This document shows, piece by piece, positions 14,701-25,473 of a stretch of 64,000 nucleotides of DNA. Below the pieces are notes generated by a model that did no database searches, was not told where the DNA came from, and saw nothing but the letters and a program-made list of their open reading frames with translations. This DNA is from Ciona savignyi (lineage: Eukaryota; Chordata; Ascidiacea; Phlebobranchia; Cionidae): NCBI GenBank assembly GCA_000149265.1, contig CH002991.1, positions 124,850 through 188,849 on the forward strand, in the 5' to 3' direction. Each line of letters opens with the position of its first letter. Positions within the stretch are counted from its first letter, which is position 1. The translations under genes were made by a program, and so were the position numbers.

Positions 14701-15753
14701 TTACACGAATCTCATTATTTACATTGGCTGCTCTCAAAGTTCTAAGATGGTTGGATGTAAGCTCTATTCTTCCAAGCACCCATGCGATGTATTGAAACTG
14801 ATTGCTTATGGTAAACGCATCATACTCTTGCTCTCGCTTTTCTTCAAGATTTTTTTTTATCATACTGGTAAGTGTTAAATTTGACAAATAAATAAAAAAT
14901 GAAAATTATTATATAGAAACTCTTACTTGTATTAGAAAATGACTTCGTCTTTTCATTTAGAAGCAACTGATAAGCACTAATTTGGTGATGTGCATTATTA
15001 CATATAATCTGTAACATGTTAGTACAATGTAAAATCCAAGTGAAACAAAATAAATAATCGCGACTGGAAGGTTCAGCACACAGAGAATTTGGGTACCTGT
15101 AACATAAGTTGTAATAGTTGAGTTGTACAGTACATAGATACCATCATATTAAAAACAATCAATAGATTTAAAAATTGATTATGCTTATAGGCTACTTAAC
15201 CAACCGAAGTATTTTCATAACATCCTGAAAACACAATTTCTCCTGCTTGGGAAGTTGTTTTGAGTTCCTCAAATAACAAATACAAGACTCCAATAGTTTT
15301 CTCATGCCATCTACCTGTAAAAGTAGGGTTAAAGTTAATATAAATCTTACTGACATTTATTCTTTAACATGGTTCCTTCTCTAATTTATCAGTCTATACA
15401 GCAATTGTAATACAATCATAATAAGATATTTCTCGTCAGATTGCAGATGTGCAAAACTGACTACTTTATTAGTATATGTGAGGGTAATTTTGTTTAAATG
15501 GCCTGATACGAAAATATGAACAGGGGAAAGGTATGTTATTTTAGAGCCTTGCACTGGCAAACAACCACAAATTCTGTGTCTCTGTATATTTGCAGTCACT
15601 TAACTAGAATATACTTACAGCAACTTTCTCATTTAGTTTTGCTCTTCGAAATAAATCTGGATTTAATTCTTTGCAAACTCCTCCATGCTTTAGTAATTTG
15701 CACAGCTGAACAATGCTCAGTTTAACAGGATTTGTGGAACCTTTTTCTGACAT
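11761..15753 (-). CDS. Unidentified multi-exon gene, helical protein, with coding lesions
   Basis: I do not recognise this protein. The start is ATG at 15753, and exon 1 (15619-15753) encodes 45 residues beginning MSEKGSTNPVK. Well-supported exons follow at 15201-15314 and 14927-15008, then 14705-14864, 14279-14392, 14132-14218, 13909-14004, 12341-12490 and 11761-11875. Each has GT/AG borders, and most are in phase 0. Weaker exons probably lie near 13.80-13.87 and 13.61-13.69 kb, and a 3' exon may continue to about 11.57 kb. The predicted product is mostly short amphipathic helices, as in HEAT-like scaffold proteins, without catalytic motifs. Two breaks disturb it: an in-frame TGA at 14174-14176, and a phase clash between the exons ending at 14927 and starting at 14864. 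A 642-bp hAT MITE sits in an intron. The start lies about 300 bp downstream of the end of survivin on the same strand. It is either a real gene with assembly errors or a decaying one. Confidence 0.5.
12924..13565. mobile_element. hAT-type MITE with 8-bp target duplication
   Basis: The ends are inverted repeats: TAGGGCTGCGA at the left and TCGCAGCCCTA at the right, both followed inward by TTAACGGTTAAC-type motifs. The element is flanked by perfect 8-bp duplications GTCTAAAC at 12916-12923 and 13566-13573, as expected for hAT transposition. The interior has no transposase and carries four 43-44 bp tandem copies starting at about 13142, 13186, 13229 and 13273. It lies in an intron of the unidentified gene. 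Confidence 0.85.
14400..14530. repeat. Degenerate TTAGGG/TTTAGTAGTAAGG-like tandem repeat
   Basis: Roughly 15-18 bp units such as AGGGTTTTAGTAGTA repeat about eight times with many differences. The stretch resembles a decayed telomere-like minisatellite and sits in an intron of the unidentified gene. Confidence 0.5.
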
Positions 15754-15817
15754 ATTGATATTGATTGCTGCTAGCTACATCGGAATTTTGTATCAATGCA
15801 TGAATCAAAAACAAAAT

Positions 15818-15860
15818 ATTTATATATGAATATATATTTATATATATATATCAATATATA
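15818..15860. repeat. TA-rich microsatellite
   Basis: A run of (TA)n and TATATTTATA units between survivin and the gene downstream of it. Confidence 0.7.
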
Positions 15861-16048
15861 AAACCTATAAATTTAGGTTATAAGCCAATAATTAATTAAT
15901 ACAGAGCCAGTTTACAAAGATGTAAAATGTATTTAAAGTTGGATTTAATGTAACAATTTGTACATTTGTAATATATAGATGGATATTTCATGAAAGCACA
16001 ATAGGAATTCAGAAAATTTATATTACATAGCTTTAACTATGTGTTAAT

Positions 16049-16469
16049 TTAGTAATTTTTCAAGGACGTAATAACTTCTTCATGCTTATTTTTTAATGGA
16101 GTGATTGTATTTTCACAAGTTTTCATAACGGTAACACACTCCTTTATTATGTAAGAGCTTTATAAAATCAACCAATTTTAAATCCATAATATCATTTTTT
16201 TTATTATTAAGAAACGGACATTTAGAGTTATGTTTTTTATGTTCTTTTTGTGGATCCTCATCAGGTTCCCAACCCTCTAAGTCCTTCTGGCACATAAAAC
16301 ATCGTGTGAGGTCAGGTTCGCTATCAGGATTGGGGCGAAAAAACCCTGTTGATGCCATCTTTTCTGCCACACACAATGCACCATCTTTCGCAAGATAAGG
16401 CCAATCATTAAATGTTTGAAGACGACGAGAATATATAAACATAAGACTGGTATCAACCTGCTGGGCCAT
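16049..16469 (-). CDS. BIRC5: Survivin-like BIR protein with apparent 3' frameshift
   Basis: Single BIR-domain protein of the survivin type, the chromosomal passenger subunit that targets Aurora B to centromeres and the spindle midzone. From ATG at 16469 the BIR domain covers about residues 15-88. Its zinc ligands are C57, C60, H77 and C84, in the motif CFMCQKDLEGWEPDEDP, at the same positions as in human survivin as I recall it. The main frame stops at 16113-16115 after 118 codons. A second frame, open from 16159 down to a stop at 16049-16051, continues with a Lys/Glu-rich helix (KTCENTITPLKNKHEE). Removing one base between about 16116 and 16159 would join them into a product of about 138 residues, close to the usual 142. 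So this is either a sequence error, an allele, or a truncated protein. It lacks introns, which could point to a retrocopy, though intron loss is also possible. The surrounding gap (16470-16640) holds nothing recognisable. Confidence 0.85.
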
Positions 16470-16654
16470 TGCACTTTGATTTTTTTTAATGTTTTCAAAT
16501 TAAAAACGGCTAAAACAAAATAAACATATTTATAATCAAGAGACTATATAGGTATAAAAATGACATAAAACAAACTAAGCAAGAATCTCTGCATTTGTTA
16601 AACAACAATTAACCGTATTAAAACATGTCTGTCCATCTTATATTAAAATATACC

Positions 16655-16800
16655 GTAAGGGGTGCCTGTAATTACTACAGAAACGCTTCTAGCGGCGATT
16701 GGAACCATAACCCTAACCTTTCAAGCAATTCAAGCAATTCGAGCGATACAATCGCTCCAATCAACTCGCTCCAATCAAACCTGTGGTAATTTAATTTACC
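16655..16800. mobile_element. Diverged copy of the TACTACAGG MITE family
   Basis: It starts with TTACTACAGAAACGCTTCTAG, has an ACCATAACCCTAACC core, and several CGCTCCAATC/AGCAATTCAAG words matching the better copies at 21.88 and 25.27 kb. Boundaries are approximate. Confidence 0.5.
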
Positions 16801-16914
16801 TGACTGCAAGCAAAATTTTGCTAGACTTAGAGCTAGCTGATTCGATTTAAAAGTGTTTATGCATCAGTGATTCTCCAACTTTTCCCGCTTGCAATATCTA
16901 TTAAGGGGTCATAA

Positions 16915-17220
16915 AATAATTTTGGTTTGGTTTATTTTTTTGTTTCCACCATGAAAACAAAATTCAGGATTATGGAACAAATTGGAAAACGGGGAAAAAA
17001 ACGGCAAAACGACAGTCGTTGGAACACGTCTAAAACAAGCAGTAATTTATTAAAATTCGGTAAAATTAGAAGTAGCCGCTAAACCCACATAAAAAAAAAA
17101 AAAAAAAAAAAATTAAAAAACAATTAATTGTTTTAAAAGTAAAACTTCACTATTACACTAAGCCTCGAAGAAAAGTGTGCGGTAAAGAGACCCGTGCAAT
17201 GGGGGGTCATCTTTAGGAGT
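16915..17220 (+). repeat. Interspersed repeat shared with 46.43 and 63.25 kb
   Basis: Shares the block ACGGCAAAACGACAGTCGTTGG followed by ACACGTC, and further on CGAAGAAAAGTGTGCGGTAAA, with the copy at 46.43-46.70 kb, and the first block with 63.25-63.37 kb. It contains a 22-base A run at 17090-17111. Class unknown; a LINE-like 3' end is possible. Confidence 0.5.
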
Positions 17221-17959
17221 GTAGCGACCACATGTGTAACATAAGATTTATGATCGCACAGCCGGCATTTGCGCTGACAATGCATCATAACTGAAATATT
17301 ATTGTGAGGTTTACGCAGCTGTCAAATAATCTTGTTTATATAAGTTGATTTCACTTTGACTCGAGAGGCTGGACGCATTAAGAAATATCTTGTATGTGTC
17401 GATTACTGAGAGTTTATCGGAATCAATGTCGTTTAAACATCTAACGATTTAACTCGCAATTGGTACCAAATTATTTGCCTCAATTGCTTAATACAATTGA
17501 TGTTATAAAACTACTGAGGAGTTGATCGACGAACCACAGAAATCAAGGAGACGTTTATGCAGAAAACCTCAATTAATTAGCGCACCTCCGAGAGTCAAGA
17601 CAGCGCGTAGGGAATCGCAGATCGCATCAGGTTTTGTAACCGGCTTACCTGGGGGCATACAAGGAACAATCTAGCAAAATAGGCAGCGAGCTGCAACGGC
17701 TTCCTACAGGAGAAGGGGTGGCCCGGAAAGTGTGGGTCACAGTGGAAAAAGAAAAACCCCAAAAATGAAATTCCACTAAAAAGTTTCAAGTGAAACACTT
17801 ACTAAGGCATTTAAAAGTATATTAAGTAAAAATAAAATATATAAAAAAATAATTAATTACAATTAATTAGAAAAAAAACATTTATAAAATATCATAGCCC
17901 AATATGAAAGTATTAACCACAATTTAAAGATTTTTACATTATTTGGATTACTTTGGTGT

Positions 17960-18600
17960 CAATATTTGTAAAACTCATTTTCGCCAGGTGACTTTGCGTC
18001 CACTGTCGGGTTATCGGATCTATTGCAGTGAGTTGTGTATGATTTCGACTTACCTTTATTTTGGTAGAGCGCACCATTACACATGGTTCAGGCAATGTCC
18101 GTTAAGTGCTTTGCCCAACGGCATAACCGACTAGCTAGACGCAGTGGTTCTCGATCTTTTTAACCTCGTGGCGCACCCGAGACCAATTATGAAACGAACG
18201 GGCGCACTTTGCACGGGGAGTCAAAACAATATGCTAAATACTCAAACAATTTGGGAAAAATATGAAAAATTAAGTTTAATTTAAATAATTTCATCACCGA
18301 ATTTTCCAAATAACGAAATTACTGTTTCTTGAGCGCTCGTGCTTTTCGAAAGTTAGTGTAGAACTAACGTTACAATGGAAAAGAACGAACTAGACACTAA
18401 CAATTTAGTAGTTTATGATCTATGCACACTCTGTCGTAAATTTACGAAATGCAAGTGTGGCGCACCTAGCTAATCCCTGTGGCGCACCAGTGCGCCATTT
18501 GAGAAGCACTGAGCTACAGACTAGTTCCGAATGTACAACGCTTAAGCTGAGAGGCGACACACTACTTCATTAACCTAAGCCATTTGGTCGGACTACTTTT
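17960..18600 (-). repeat. tRNA-derived SINE interrupted by a MITE
   Basis: The right-hand part of the SINE in reverse orientation runs from about 17960 to 18141: TGTCGGGTTATCGGATCTATTGCAG, then GGCAATGTCCGTTAAGTGC and CCGACTAGCTAG. The tRNA-like head resumes at about 18512-18600 with AGGCGACACA and a GGTCGGACTA end. A MITE (18142-18511) separates the two parts. Confidence 0.7.
18142..18511. mobile_element. hAT-type MITE (CAGTGGTTCTC ends) inside a SINE
   Basis: Inverted ends CAGTGGTTCTC and GAGAAGCACTG, with paired subterminal GTGGCGCAC words. It is nearly the same sequence as the element at 50266-50567. The flanking 8-mers (GCTAGACG and AGCTACAG) agree only partly, so the target duplication here is eroded or the end was reshaped. 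Confidence 0.75.
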
Positions 18601-18714
18601 GAGTGCCCGCTTTTGAACACAGAAAAGTGTTTCCCAAGGTTACCTTGTCACACTTGGTCTCATACAAAGCGTATATTGTTGGTTTCTGCAATAAAAACTA
18701 ATAGGTTCTCGAGT

Positions 18715-18985
18715 TGTCCGACCGGTTAGTCTGGTGGTTTGGTGCGTCGCCTGTTAGACGAAAAGTGTAGGTTCGCAACTGGTCGCTAGCTAGTCGGTTG
18801 TGTCCTTGGTCAAGGCATTTAACGGACATTTTCTACAAAATTGAAGGAACGTCTGAATCATACTGACACACCGCAATAGCTCCCGTAACCCGACGGTGAG
18901 CGCGAGGTAATCTAACGATTGCCCGTGTGTAACCCCCTTGGTTTTCCCATTTACCGGGATAAACATGAATATCCTATTCCTATTA
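18715..18985 (+). repeat. tRNA-derived SINE, nearly complete
   Basis: The head GACCGGTTAGTCTGGTGG carries an A-box-like motif, and GGTTCGCAACT a B-box-like motif. The body includes GTTGTGTCCTTGGTCAAGGCA and TAACCCGACGGTGAGCGCGAGG, and the end ATAAACATGAATATCCTATT is followed by a short CCTATT-type tail. Confidence 0.8.
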
Positions 18986-20740
18986 CTATTCCTATCGTAT
19001 ATTATCAATCCTAACTTGATAACCATATGTTCTATGAAAGAAGTATTCATGTTTTGGGATTTACGGGTTCAATCTTTTCTTACTACCAATAACTCCGGAC
19101 AAGAAAGAAGTATTTACTTTAAATTTTAGATAATTTAAAGTTGTATAAATTGTAGAAAACAAAAATGGTTTTAATATAACCCAAATTACATGGTGTATAG
19201 TTCCGGAAAGATAATTTACGTTATTGACTATAGTGTGTCAACCAAGTGTGAGCCATTACTATTTTTAAAACCGCTTTTAAGTGCTCGCTATAAGTTTTGC
19301 ATGCAGAGACTGTCGAGCTCTCTGAATAACAAATCAATATTGGTAGCCTATATGTGATACAAAGTGTATAATGATTGTGTGTTTTTTTTTTTCTGGTAGA
19401 AAGTAATAGGTTCCCGAATTACCAATCCAGATTTGATATCTGTAATTTCTATATTAAAAAACGAGCGGGTGGCCTGGTAAGCTAACCCCCAAGGCATATC
19501 TTTTCCAGGGGCTTATAACGTTTATAATTTTTAATAATTTTTTTAATCGAAAAAATAATTTTATGCGAGCTTTTTGGCGAAACGGGGATGTATTAACAAA
19601 TAAGAAGATCGACCAAAACTCCTAAAATACACTGAACCGGTCGTCATTTGTAAATTATCGGTCGTGGCGGGAGTTTTGCGCAAAGCATACTAATTACTTG
19701 TTTGAGTGCGGTTGAGTTTTGAGGGTGTTTTCCGAAAAATGGTTCCTGGTGGGTATGTGATATCCCATACTTTTTCGTTCGCACTGAAATCCGCTCTTGA
19801 TTTATATCAGTTTTAACTATTTAGCTCTTTTATATACTTGGTAACAGTGTATTATATTGAAACTTAAATGTTATAATTTAAGGGTATCCCATGGTAACTT
19901 GGGGTATGTATAGACTCCGCTTGTCCTTTTTTAGTTTATTATATTAATCTACAACTTTCGTTTTAATTTTTAGTGAAACATACCGGTCCCGAAAAATCGG
20001 CCAGCTCAAGAAAAGCTTTCTTTTGTGGCCAATACAATTTTTTTACGGAGGTGCACAAAGGTAGCCTACCACAAAATCAAAGACCCAAAGGAAAAAAGAA
20101 GTGGCCATTTATCGTTTTTCAGCATCTTGTATATTTCAAGTTAGACAAATACAGTAATAAATTACTTGCCCCCGTTATGTTTGTTGGTTCATAACTTTTG
20201 TAATGCATCACGATACATGGATGCACACTATGGTAAAACACAAAGAAAAAAATATATCTAAAACCAACCAAAACTGCAATAAAAATCGTTGCTGCAAAAA
20301 TAGCGGTGAAGAAACCAAACAAAGTTTAAAGGGAGCTAATTACCGGCCCACCGGGTATTTTATTCTGGCCTGCCGGATGTTATAGACAAGTTGCAAAACT
20401 AAATAGCGTTGATATAGCTACTTTAGTGCGTCGCTAACGCAATAGTTCTTTCTGGTTTTAACCAGCAATGTGCCGTATATATCTGTAGTAAATTCGCTGT
20501 TTTCCCGTATATTTTCTGCTTTAGGTCGCCTTGTACCAATTTGTTTCTCTTGTTTTCTTGTTGCATGTAAATTGGTCTAATCCCCGCGGTAGTTCGGTTT
20601 ATTAACTATAAATTCCCTACATGCTGTGTTGCCTTTTTGTGCATGTATCCGCCCATGCCGAGACGTAGCATAATTGAATCATGCGAATAAAAAAATGTGC
20701 TCTAATGAAACTGTAGCATTTCGTATAGTATATATTTGTT
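18986..20740. other. No recognisable gene
   Basis: AT-rich sequence. 19.23-19.44 kb shows weak similarity to 18.59-18.71 kb (ACAAAGTGTATAATG and TAATAGGTTCCCGA words), so it may be another decayed copy of the same repeat edge. Nothing else is supported. Confidence 0.4.
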
Positions 20741-20744
20741 TTAA

Positions 20745-21060
20745 TTTATGTCTAAAATATTTTGTGTTTTAATGTCGTTTTTTGCGTTTCAAGTTTACCG
20801 ACTCACGTTTTATTACTTTGTACGTAATTATCACCTTGTACGGGCCTTTGTATTTTTGCCGTTTAAATCATTAATATAGTTTTTCCACCTAATTCCCCAC
20901 AGTTAGTCAAACGTGCAGATGTGAAACGTCTGGCACGTAAACTTTTCGCACCTTGTAAATTCCCTATATATTCTGGAAATTTAAGTAACCTACCTCAACC
21001 TAAGTAACTTGCGCCAGACTATATAATTCGCATTTAGAATAAGTAACCTGCATCACAAGT
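20745..21060 (-). mobile_element. Possible Ty3/gypsy integrase C-terminal remnant
   Basis: The minus strand around 20.75-20.87 kb encodes a short stretch with KGPYKVI, the pattern common near the C-terminus of gypsy-type integrases. The upstream frame is broken by stops. A related but more decayed piece lies in the opposite orientation at about 45.53-45.64 kb (shared TCACCTTGTACGGGC word). A degenerate fossil; the assignment is tentative. Confidence 0.3.
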
Positions 21061-21357
21061 ATTTAGAGACGTAAAATACAATTACACTGAACAAGGAATC
21101 AGATTTTGGAATTGAGAAGAGATTAAGCAACGAAGAAATATTGGTCACTATAATTATTAGTGTGCGTTCTGTGGAGAATAGACTTTCCGCTGCGCAGCTC
21201 GCGAGAGACCGTTATAGGCAGCCTACCGAACCAAGCTCAACTAACGCCCCGGTCAGTAACCAACAAAAGAAAGCGCGAGCCCACAAAACGACAGTCTGAA
21301 AAATCTTCCAATAGAATGGCAGTCTAAAATTCGACTAAACCAGAGTCTAGGTAGGGG

Positions 21358-21698
21358 AATAGGATATTCATGGTTATCCCCGTAAATGGGCCAAGGGGTT
21401 AACTCACGGGCAATCGTCAGATCTAAATGGGAAAGCAAAGGGGGTTAACACACGGGCAATCGTAAGATCACCTCGCGCCCACCGTCGGGTTACCGGAGCT
21501 ATTGCAGTGTGTTATATATGATAGACACGTTATTTCTTTAATTTGGTAGAATCCATTAATCCGCTGGGCACGGGCAATGTCCGTAAACTGCCTTGCTTAA
21601 AGACACAACCGACTAGCTAGCGACCAGTTTCGCAGCTGTAACCTTTCGATTAAAAGGCGACGCACTTAACCGCCAGACTAACCGGCCGGACTTAAGAA
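21358..21698 (-). repeat. tRNA-derived SINE, nearly complete
   Basis: Reverse orientation: AGGATATTCATGGTTATCCCC end first, then CACCGTCGGGTTACCGG, GCTATTGCAGTGTGTT, CAATGTCCGTAAACTG, CCGACTAGCTAGCGACC, and a tRNA-like head ending in CCGGCCGGACTTA. The GGGTTAAC(A/T)CACGGGCAATCGT segment occurs twice at the 3' end, a local duplication. Confidence 0.8.
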
Positions 21699-21869
21699 CA
21701 ACATCTAACGGTACAGCAATTTATAAAATCCATCTAATGAACCATGAAGCCAAATTAAATTAGTTGAATTGTATGCACTTTACTGTGTCAGGTTATAAAT
21801 AAACAAGAATAAAAGTCCCTTCCGTGAGTTGTCGGATTGCGAGAGTCACCTAAGCTGAATACGGCCGGT

Positions 21870-22121
21870 ACCTCTAAATACTACAGGAGCGCTTGGACCG
21901 CTTGGAGCGCATGGATCGCTTGGAGCGCTTGGAACCCTTTTAATCGCTTGGAGCGCTTACTATACTTAGTAATTACAAAAGCCGTGATATTAATGTTAGG
22001 GTTGGGGTTAAAGTTAGTTCTGGGGTTGAGATTAGTGTTTGGGAACAGGGTTAGAATTACTTTCCGATAGCAATCTATACAGTGATCCAAGCGATCCAAG
22101 CGCTCCAAGCGGTCCTGTAGT
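21870..22121. mobile_element. TACTACAGG MITE with long inverted repeats
   Basis: Inverted termini CCTCTAAATACTACAGG at the left and CCTGTAGTA at the right, each followed inward by repeats of the CGCTTGGA(C/G) word. The core includes TAATGTTAGGGTTGGGG. Related copies lie at 25.27, 40.16 and 61.07 kb. Confidence 0.75.
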
Positions 22122-22585
22122 AGGGAATCGTCGGTTCAGATCAAGCATCAAGCAACATACGCGAACACCAAACTTATTTTGACTAAACATCACATATCTT
22201 GGTTTAATGTGTTTTTATCAAGAGTGACAAACGATACGTCTTTATCACTTCGCCCGCCATTAAAATGAAATAATTTTTGCCCCTAATTCAAAAAGTGTGC
22301 CAACCACTGATCTAAATTCTACTCGGAGAGAACTTTTTCTTTTTTGAGGGCGAAACCCGAAACCAAAAACTGTTTGGTATGAGCATCCTTTTAATGACAG
22401 ATTTTTTTCTTTTTTGGATACCGATACTTTCTTTTTAATTTGTAAACACCATCTGCAGCCAAAAAAGATATGTCGTCATTGAAAGGGGGCCAATACTGAA
22501 AAGTTTGTGGTATCGGGTATCGTCCTTAAAAAAGGAAAAAGGTTTTCATCAAATAGATTAATAGAAGATTGCTCAAACTTATACT
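22122..22585. other. No recognisable feature
   Basis: AT-rich spacer between two transposable elements; no open frame or repeat family recognised. Confidence 0.4.
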
Positions 22586-22606
22586 CTTATGATGGGTAAG
22601 CACTTA

Positions 22607-24815
22607 GGGTGGTATGCAGAAACCTCGCTCAAGCTTAACCCGGGATTAAGGGCCGCCCTTAATCCCGGGTTAAGAAATTTGGTATGCAGAAAGCTCGCTT
22701 AAGGCTGATCTCGGGTTAGCTGACCCGAGATTCCTTAATCCCGGAATTTCCTGGGTTAAGGCATTATTTTTTCCAATATTTTACGATTTTATAATAAATT
22801 CTATGAATTTTTGTTGCGGCAGAGGTCGTTCGCTGGTTCCGGGTCAACAAACTTGGAAAGTTCGCGCGAAAATACAGGGAAAACTGTAGTAGGCTAGACT
22901 TTGTTTTGAAATACTTTTAATTTGAGCTGTAATTCGCTTAAATCACTTTAAAGTTTACTTTTAATATTATAGTTTTTTTTCTTCAAAATTTCAAGAGCTG
23001 TTTGTATGCTGCACCTCATCTATGAGAGCGACTCCATAATTATTTTTGTCACCATGTATGTAATGAGCAGAACCTAATCAAATGTACACCGATGAAGAAT
23101 TTCCAACAGCTGGTGGACTTGCTTTTTTTGCAACTGAGTATTTACCGAAGACCAATGGTAATTTGCTGGTGCAAATTATTGTTTCAGCAATGAGAAACCA
23201 CTTGGTAACTCAAATTCCAGCCACTTAATTTGTCAGATGAAGCTTCATATTCACAAAAAAATGGATTTCCGTCGGTAATTGGAGCAATAGACTGCAGCCA
23301 TGTTCCAGTTATATCTCGTGGTGGCTATGATGCTGAAATCTTTTGACATCGTAAGAAATCTGTTTCCATCAATATACAGTGTTTTTGTGATACAAAATCT
23401 AGAATGTTGTAGTGGCTAATGGGTGGCCCAGGAGCACACCTGATTTATGAGTAAATTACAACACCAGGTTAGCCACTTTTTCGAAGTAGCATGAATGGAA
23501 AATATTTATTTTATTTTATTACCTACAGTAAGTTACCATACAGGCTTTGCACAGATGGAGAGCTATCCAGGCGTGGGAATTCTTCTACTGAGTGATGGGA
23601 AGTACAGTCAACGAAAGTATTTACACTACAACAAAGCTCATATCAAAACAAGATCTACCATCGAATGAACATTTGACATTATAAAGCAGCGGTTCAGGTG
23701 TCTACGAATACATCTCCATATTGAACTCGAAATGTCTTTCACTATAATCACCGACATTGTCTTCTTGCATAAAATTGCACTGATTTATAGTGATATGTGT
23801 CCACTAGAGAATGATGACCAGTTTTGACCCGTCACCCACTAATGATGTTTCAACTTTCTCCATCGGTGCAGCATTTAAAAACAATATTATTGAACCACAC
23901 TTTTGATCCAACAATTTATTTATAATAAAAAATGTTGCATTTTTATCGTGCTATGTTAAAAAATACTTGATATGTTGACAATTTTTTTTTAATTTATTGG
24001 CTTTGTTATCATGTAATGATATATTTATGCTTTAGAATAATGACGGCGTTATAGTTAATTCTAATAAAACAAACTCAAACAAAATTGTCCTAAACCACAA
24101 AGGAAATCCAAGCAAGTGCCTTTTGACCTGGGCTGCTTGAGGTACCCAGTCCAGCCTGCTGCTCTAACCAAATTCGTCATATTCCAGGGGTTTATTTGAT
24201 AAAGCAGGCCAGAGGCTCTTCCCCAGAATCAGAATTTTGGGTCAAACAAGCAAATCAAAAAGAACCAACGCTTTATGTATCACCGAGAAGGTCGCTCAAC
24301 ACTCGGCGCTAGGAGAAGTTGGGGCAACGCTAACCTAGCTGATTTGGTTGTAAAACTTCAGAAAGTGCTCTTTTTTTAAATTTTATAATATCTTAACAAA
24401 AGTATGACTAATTCAATCTTACCTGTCTATACTTACCTTCTTTATCGAAAAAAAAGGGTATTTTAAAAACAAAACCTGCCCATAACAAATTTTGGTTTTT
24501 TAGCCTAACAAATACCTTCCGCCATTTTAATAACGTTTCGTTACAAAATAAAGAAATGTCGTCTGCCAATTGAAAAATGCCAGGAAATCATGACACCGGA
24601 ACGGTCAACGAACAAATGAAAGACATTTTTTTCTACGCAATCGCCGACAATGCGACAGAATTACGTCATTATTTGCCTTTTTCTTTCGGCGGCCTCTCTC
24701 AAGTCCGGGTTAGCTGAGCGAACGTTAAGTGAGGTTTCTGCATACCGATCAAGATTTTTCCTTAATCCCGGGTCAGCTAACCCGAGATCCTGAGCGAGGT
24801 TTCTGCATACCACCC
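22607..24815 (+). mobile_element. PIF/Harbinger DNA transposon, degenerate
   Basis: Inverted ends GGGTGGTATGCAGAAACCTC and GAGGTTTCTGCATACCACCC, with subterminal TAATCCCGGGTTA-type palindromes. The flanks are TTA (22604-22606) and TAA (24816-24818), consistent with the family's 3-bp TWA target after one substitution. The interior at 23256-23790 encodes fragments of a Harbinger-type DDE transposase in one frame, with several stops. It lies inside the left terminal repeat of the outer element. Confidence 0.85.
23256..23790 (+). pseudogene. Harbinger transposase pseudogene
   Basis: One frame encodes GFPSVIGAIDCSHVPV, fitting the conserved IGAIDG/CTHI-type motif of PIF/Harbinger nucleases. It is followed by a SVSINIQCFCD motif and, further on, TIE..FDIIKQRFRCL, which matches the C-terminal IE..FG.LK.RF.CL pattern. 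Stops interrupt it at 23345 and at several later points, so no active enzyme is encoded. The partner Myb-like protein of autonomous Harbingers was not seen. Confidence 0.75.
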
Positions 24816-24818
24816 TAA

Positions 24819-25265
24819 ATGTACATCAAACTGAGGCTACAGCTGATCGACATTTGTGACGTCATACAGTAGCTTATGGGAACTCCTGATGTATTATGGG
24901 TAAATTTTTTTCCTAGGAGAGAGTTGTTCATGCGAAACGACAAGTAACTTGTGGAAACACATGGTGTGTTGTGGATTATATCTACCGGTATATATCTAGC
25001 GCGCTTCTGTATGAAGATTTTAAAACATTTGAAATGTGATGGGTGCTAAACCAAATGCTGGGTATTCAGTGGTGTGCTTAGTCTATGCACTGCACACACT
25101 ATTTATTCTATGAAACTGCACACACTATTTGCGTGAAAACTAACTCTAAGCCTGAACCCCAACCCTAACGCTAATCTCTACCTGAACACCAATCCTAACC
25201 CAATCAGTCAACCATGGGGTTGTTGTGCATCGGTATTGATATAATACCGGTATTAAATTTGCGGT
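24819..25265. other. Interior of the outer transposon, non-coding
   Basis: It holds the remainder of the left terminal repeat (to about 24.92 kb) and AT-rich filler with AACCCCAACCCTAACG words near 25.15 kb. No coding sequence was recognised. Confidence 0.5.
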
Positions 25266-25270
25266 AGCCT

Positions 25271-25473
25271 ACCTCTAAATACTACAGGATCGCTTGGATT
25301 GCATGGATCGCTTACTATACTTCGTAATTACAAAAGCTATAATATTAATGTTAGGGTTGGGGTTAAAGTTAGTTCTGGGGTTGAGATTAATGTTAGGGAC
25401 AGGGTGAGAATTACTTTCCATAGCAATCTAAGTGAATCAAGCGCTCCAAGCGATCCCGTAGTATTTAGAGGCA
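25271..25473. mobile_element. TACTACAGG MITE, second full copy
   Basis: Inverted ends CCTCTAAATACTACAGGATC and GATCCCGTAGTATTTAGAGG. The core TTAGGGTTGGGGTTAAAG is nearly the same as in the 21.87 kb copy. It is nested within the 22595-25693 element. Confidence 0.8.
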
